NCBI GenBank assembly: GCA_030609215.1
Contig: JAUWCR010000046.1
Coordinates: forward strand, 1 to 8,538
DNA: 8,538 bases
Origin: Actinomycetes bacterium
Lineage (GTDB): Bacteria; Actinomycetota; Humimicrobiia; Humimicrobiales; Humimicrobiaceae
Direction of reading: 5' to 3'
Of this stretch, positions 5,833 to 8,538 are shown piece by piece. The notes beneath the pieces are model-generated. The model had not been told where the DNA came from. It ran no database searches and was given only the letters and a program-made list of their open reading frames with translations. Numbering within the stretch: position 1 is the first letter of the stretch; each line of letters begins with the position of its first letter. The translations under genes and the position numbers were made by a program.

Positions 5833-6702
5833 GTGGCAGATGAAAAAGATTCTAATAAAAATAGAGCTGTAGAGAATTTTGCTGATATGATTAAAGAATT
5901 TGGTAATGCAGTAAGTGAAGTATTTAAAGATCCTGAACTAAAAAAGAAGGCAAAAGAATTTGGTGAAAGTGCAGTAGAGTCAGCCAGGACTTTTGGAGAC
6001 AGGTTTAAAGATGAAGATGTGAAGAATAAATTCAAAGATGTTGGAAAAGCTGCTCAGAAATTTGGTGAAAGTGTAGCAGAATGCTTTAAAGATGATAAAA
6101 AAAAACAGAATAAACAAAAGAAAAAAAAAGATGAAGATATAAATTCAGATATACAGGGAGCACCTTATAAGCCAAGATATGCTAAAAATGATGAAGAATT
6201 TGGATATACTGCAGACCAGGATCTAAAAGAAACCGGAAGCGGAAGGATTGTAGGGTATAGTTTCTCTATAACATGGAGTATTGTTTTTATAATATTTTTT
6301 AATTTTTTTAATAAATATATTTCATATTATCATCTGGAAACAATAGATGGTGTCACTACCTGGACAATATACCCATTCCTGACTGCAGATTTTAATGCCT
6401 GGCTTCCAATACTTAATATATCACTTATTGTTTCAATAATTGGTAGTATTATTTTAATAGCCTATGATAAATATTATGTGAGAAATACAGTCCGTATTGT
6501 AACAGATATATTTGGGATAGCTGTTGTTGCTACACTGCTAAGCTTGTTTCCATTTGATTTTACAAGGATACCCAATGCAAGTATTGCTAATATTTCAAAT
6601 CCTATAGCAACTATAATACTAATTCTTATTATAATTGGTCTCGGGGTAGGGATACTTGTTAGATTTATTAAGTTAGTGGTAAGTACAGCAAGACGTCCTT
6701 AA
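5833..6702 (+). CDS. Unrecognised protein: amphipathic helical N-terminus plus four-helix membrane domain
   Basis: I do not recognise a named family for this 289-residue protein. Residues 11-90 form a highly charged, probably helical region with recurring FG (23, 43, 54, 77) and FKD (31, 58, 67, 85) motifs, suggesting amphipathic helices like those that lie on membranes. A Lys-rich linker (89-100) and an acidic/polar stretch to about 137 follow. The membrane domain has predicted helices at about 140-165, 190-212, 222-240 and 254-281. A hydrophobic FNFFNKYISYY lies at the end of the first, and FPFDFTRIPN between the third and fourth. The GTG start at 5833 is supported by AGGGGG 6 nt upstream. 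There is no signal peptide and no Cys pair for a zinc ribbon. Two A9 tracts fall in the linker codons. The gene ends 2 bp from the convergent CBS gene. A membrane-associated structural or stress role is only a guess. Confidence 0.75.
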   Translation: MADEKDSNKNRAVENFADMIKEFGNAVSEVFKDPELKKKAKEFGESAVESARTFGDRFKDEDVKNKFKDVGKAAQKFGESVAECFKDDKKKQNKQKKKKDEDINSDIQGAPYKPRYAKNDEEFGYTADQDLKETGSGRIVGYSFSITWSIVFIIFFNFFNKYISYYHLETIDGVTTWTIYPFLTADFNAWLPILNISLIVSIIGSIILIAYDKYYVRNTVRIVTDIFGIAVVATLLSLFPFDFTRIPNASIANISNPIATIILILIIIGLGVGILVRFIKLVVSTARRP

Positions 6703-6704
6703 TA

Positions 6705-7160
6705 CTATTCTGTATTTTTAATCATAAATTTAATAATATCAGCTCTTGCAATTATACCTTTTAGTCTGTTGTTCTTGTCTACTACGGGAATTCTATTAAT
6801 ATCATTATTTATCATAATATTTACTGCTTTAGTAATTGGAGTATCCTCATATACTGTTTTTAATCGACTGGTCATTATATTTTCTACTTTAGTTTTTAAA
6901 TATTCCTTTGTACTTTTAGCATAGCTTTCATACTTTTGAAGGAAAGCATGACTGAAAGATAATGGAAGTGGAAGATTAGACTCATGAATTATTATATCAG
7001 CATCAGTTGCTATACCTACCAGGTTATTGTTATCATCAACAACAGGCACACCTGAGATTTTATTTTCTAAAAAAAGTTTTGACAATTCATAAACAGTTGC
7101 ATTTTTATTTATAGTTATAACATTTTTTGTCATAATATCTTTTACTACTAATTTTTTCAT
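6705..7160 (-). CDS. Two-CBS-domain protein
   Basis: The 151-residue protein consists almost entirely of a CBS pair (Bateman module). The first CBS is at about 5-60 (VKDIMTKNVITINKNATV; SGVPVVDDNNNLVGIATDADI) and the second at about 91-147 (VENIMTSRLKTVYEDTPI; NRIPVVDKNNRLKGIIARADI). About 30 residues between them (60-90) are rich in polar and aromatic residues. Such modules bind adenosine nucleotides and regulate attached or partner proteins; both halves keep the IPVVD/VPVVD core and the following G-I-A/G-I-I strand with Asp. AGGAGG lies 5 nt before the ATG. The gene starts 15 bp after the antiporter stop on the same strand and is almost certainly co-transcribed with it, so a regulatory role for the antiporter is likely by inference. 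Confidence 0.88.
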   Translation of the reverse strand: MKKLVVKDIMTKNVITINKNATVYELSKLFLENKISGVPVVDDNNNLVGIATDADIIIHESNLPLPLSFSHAFLQKYESYAKSTKEYLKTKVENIMTSRLKTVYEDTPITKAVNIMINNDINRIPVVDKNNRLKGIIARADIIKFMIKNTE

Positions 7161-7175
7161 GTTACCCTCCTAAAA

Positions 7176-8417
7176 TCAGTCTTTTTTAAATGCTTCTCCT
7201 GCCTTGAAAATTGCAAATTTTGATAGAGGCGGTGCAATTATTTCGTTTATTATAACTGATGCAAGTATTGCGTTTACCATAATACTTTCAATACTTGAAA
7301 ATGCTGGATGCTGTTTTATTATCATTGCAAGCCCTATAGTCACTCCTGCAACAGGGAATAATCCAAAGCCCAGATATTTTTTAATTGATGAGGGAGCTCG
7401 AGAAATAGAAGCTCCAATATTTACTCCAACATATTTACCAATAAATCTACCTACTACTATTACTGCAGCAAGCAAACCAGCAGTTCTAATAACGGTATAA
7501 TCGAAGTGAGACCCAGCCAGGGTAAAAAACATTGCGAAGATTATACCCTCAATGTTATTGATTACACCAAACATATCTTCACTATTCCTCATCCTATTTA
7601 CTACAATAAAACCCATAGTCATATTTGCAAGAATACTGGATAGGCCCAGAGCTTTTGCTGCTCCAATACATAAAAAAATTGCGCCTAAAACTACTGCCAG
7701 TAGTTGTGGTTTCTTTTTTATATATTTTCCTACAAAAGATAGTCCGAATCCCAGAGCTGCTCCTAAGAGTATAGAACTAATAATGTCAATAGAAGGTGTT
7801 AGCAGCATGTTACTCCAGGAAATATTATGAAAGCCTGTCATTAAAGACTCTGCTACATTTGAACCAATAGAATATGCTATAACTGCAATTGCATCATCTA
7901 AGACAATAATTGCAAGGAGAGTAGTAACAAAAGGACCACTTGCTCTATATTCTCGTATGATAGCCAGAGATGCAGCAGGGGCAGTTGCACAGGAAATAGC
8001 TCCAAGAACAATAGCAATAGGCAGGAAAGTGTGAAGGAGGCTTGGGTTGGGACTATCGATTTTAATAATGAAAGGACCCAGAAATGCTACAGGAATAGTT
8101 ACAAATATCCATGCTCCCAGTGCTTCAAAAGGAGTAATTATTGCAATATTTTTTCCAAACTGTTTTAGTCTCTTTAGGTATAAACCTCCACCAACCAGAT
8201 AACCAATAACTCCCAGGCTGACGTCTGTTATTATATCTAATTTGTCATATATTATCTCCCTGGGTATGATGCCAGATAAACTTAGAATTACGCCTATAAT
8301 AATATAGCCGCTAATGGTTGGAACCTTAATTTTTCTTGCAGCAAATCCGCCAAAAATTCCAATTATTATGAATAATCCTATGGTAAGTATAGAATTCATT
8401 TCAAAGCTGAAATGCAC
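7176..8417 (-). CDS. CPA2-family cation:proton antiporter (NapA/Kef type)
   Basis: The 413-residue protein has about 12-13 transmembrane helices and the hallmarks of the CPA2 branch. The unwound helix reads ISCATAPAASLAI (141-153). The ion-binding pair Asp174-Asp175 sits in IIVLDDAIAVIAYS, as in electrogenic NapA-type exchangers. VVGRFIGKYVG (321-331) carries Arg324 and Lys328, and Lys328 is a plausible counterpart of the NapA core lysine. GLFPVAGVTIGLAM (352-365) resembles the conserved LPxGGVxxG helix. It probably exchanges Na+ or K+ for H+ across the inner membrane. Unlike KefB/KefC it has no C-terminal RCK/TrkA domain and ends shortly after the last helix, but a CBS protein is encoded immediately downstream. 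The start is GTG at 8415-8417 with a weak GGA 7 nt upstream; ATG at 8397-8399 would remove six residues. A TAA precedes the GTG in frame. Confidence 0.9.
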   Translation of the reverse strand: MHFSFEMNSILTIGLFIIIGIFGGFAARKIKVPTISGYIIIGVILSLSGIIPREIIYDKLDIITDVSLGVIGYLVGGGLYLKRLKQFGKNIAIITPFEALGAWIFVTIPVAFLGPFIIKIDSPNPSLLHTFLPIAIVLGAISCATAPAASLAIIREYRASGPFVTTLLAIIVLDDAIAVIAYSIGSNVAESLMTGFHNISWSNMLLTPSIDIISSILLGAALGFGLSFVGKYIKKKPQLLAVVLGAIFLCIGAAKALGLSSILANMTMGFIVVNRMRNSEDMFGVINNIEGIIFAMFFTLAGSHFDYTVIRTAGLLAAVIVVGRFIGKYVGVNIGASISRAPSSIKKYLGFGLFPVAGVTIGLAMIIKQHPAFSSIESIMVNAILASVIINEIIAPPLSKFAIFKAGEAFKKD

Positions 8418-8471
8418 CTGATTTCCATTCTCTTAAATATTAAAGGATTTTCCTCTGTATGTGTATTCTAC

Positions 8472-8500
8472 ATTATAGTTAAAATATAATCTTATTTAAA
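8472..8500 (-). promoter_or_regulatory. Candidate promoter of the antiporter-CBS operon
   Basis: On the minus strand TTTAAA (8495-8500) and a perfect TATAAT (8472-8477) are separated by exactly 17 bp. Transcription would begin near 8465, giving a leader of about 50 nt before the GTG start. This is the best promoter-like pair in the window; the -35 matches consensus at four of six positions. Confidence 0.5.
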
Positions 8501-8538
8501 GAATTGATTTTAGAAAAAAGTGGTGCTGCTTCAACGAT

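Noticed and set aside
5811..6035. Minus-strand open frame of 74 codons opposite the helical membrane protein
   Set aside because: It is a mirror of the Lys/Glu-rich coding strand (Ser/Leu/Phe-rich), with no start signals and no family resemblance.
6660..6760. Bidirectional terminator at the 2-bp convergent junction
   Set aside because: No inverted repeat of useful length spans the junction, only AT-rich sequence.
7204..7830. Plus-strand open frames (7204-7500 and 7552-7830) opposite the antiporter
   Set aside because: Both lie antisense within the antiporter gene, whose protein has clear family motifs. Their hydrophobic reading is a by-product of membrane-protein codons.

Overview
The window is AT-rich (roughly 30% G+C by eye) bacterial DNA with short spacers, AGGAG-type ribosome binding sites and some GTG starts. 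The gene set is a family-2 glycosyltransferase, a glycerol-3-phosphate dehydrogenase, an M29 aminopeptidase, a CPA2 antiporter with a CBS partner, and a decayed IS200/IS605-type element. This fits a low-G+C, probably anaerobic and uncultured bacterium, but nothing here fixes the phylum.

Left block (1-3145). The C-terminal end of a membrane protein on the + strand (2-136) converges on three minus-strand genes, transcribed in the order GNAT acetyltransferase, gpsA-like dehydrogenase, and membrane-anchored GT2 glycosyltransferase similar to carotenoid/lipid glycosyltransferases (CrtQ/CruC-like). Glycerol-3-phosphate supply next to a membrane glycosyltransferase suggests a role in lipid or glycolipid synthesis, but the 70-85 bp gaps make a single operon only plausible.

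Spacer with a fossil mobile element (3146-3692). This 547-bp gap has no intact gene. It holds a GC-rich nested hairpin (3317-3361), a broken frame carrying the GHTE...NACG signature found at the C-terminus of many TnpB proteins (3413-3490), and a terminal hairpin with a CUUG loop (3538-3557). I read it as the 3' end of an IS200/IS605 (IS1341-type) tnpB, the part that would template the omega/reRNA scaffold. No tnpA and no remaining TnpB catalytic domain are present.

Middle block (3693-5524). A VOC (glyoxalase/bleomycin-resistance fold) protein and an M29 metallo-aminopeptidase with all five expected metal ligands lie on the + strand. A 58-residue DUF1328/YtjA-like membrane protein is encoded on the minus strand at 5348-5524.

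Right block (5833-8538). A 289-residue protein of unknown function combines an amphipathic, Phe/Lys-rich helical N-terminus, two A9 tracts and a four-helix membrane domain. It converges, with a 2-bp gap, on a minus-strand pair: a CPA2-family cation:proton antiporter lacking a C-terminal regulatory domain, followed 15 bp downstream by a two-CBS protein that may be its separately encoded regulator. A good sigma70-like promoter precedes the antiporter.

The least explained items are the 5833-6702 protein with its possible slippage sites, and the TnpB/omegaRNA remnant. No clearly new multi-gene system is evident.
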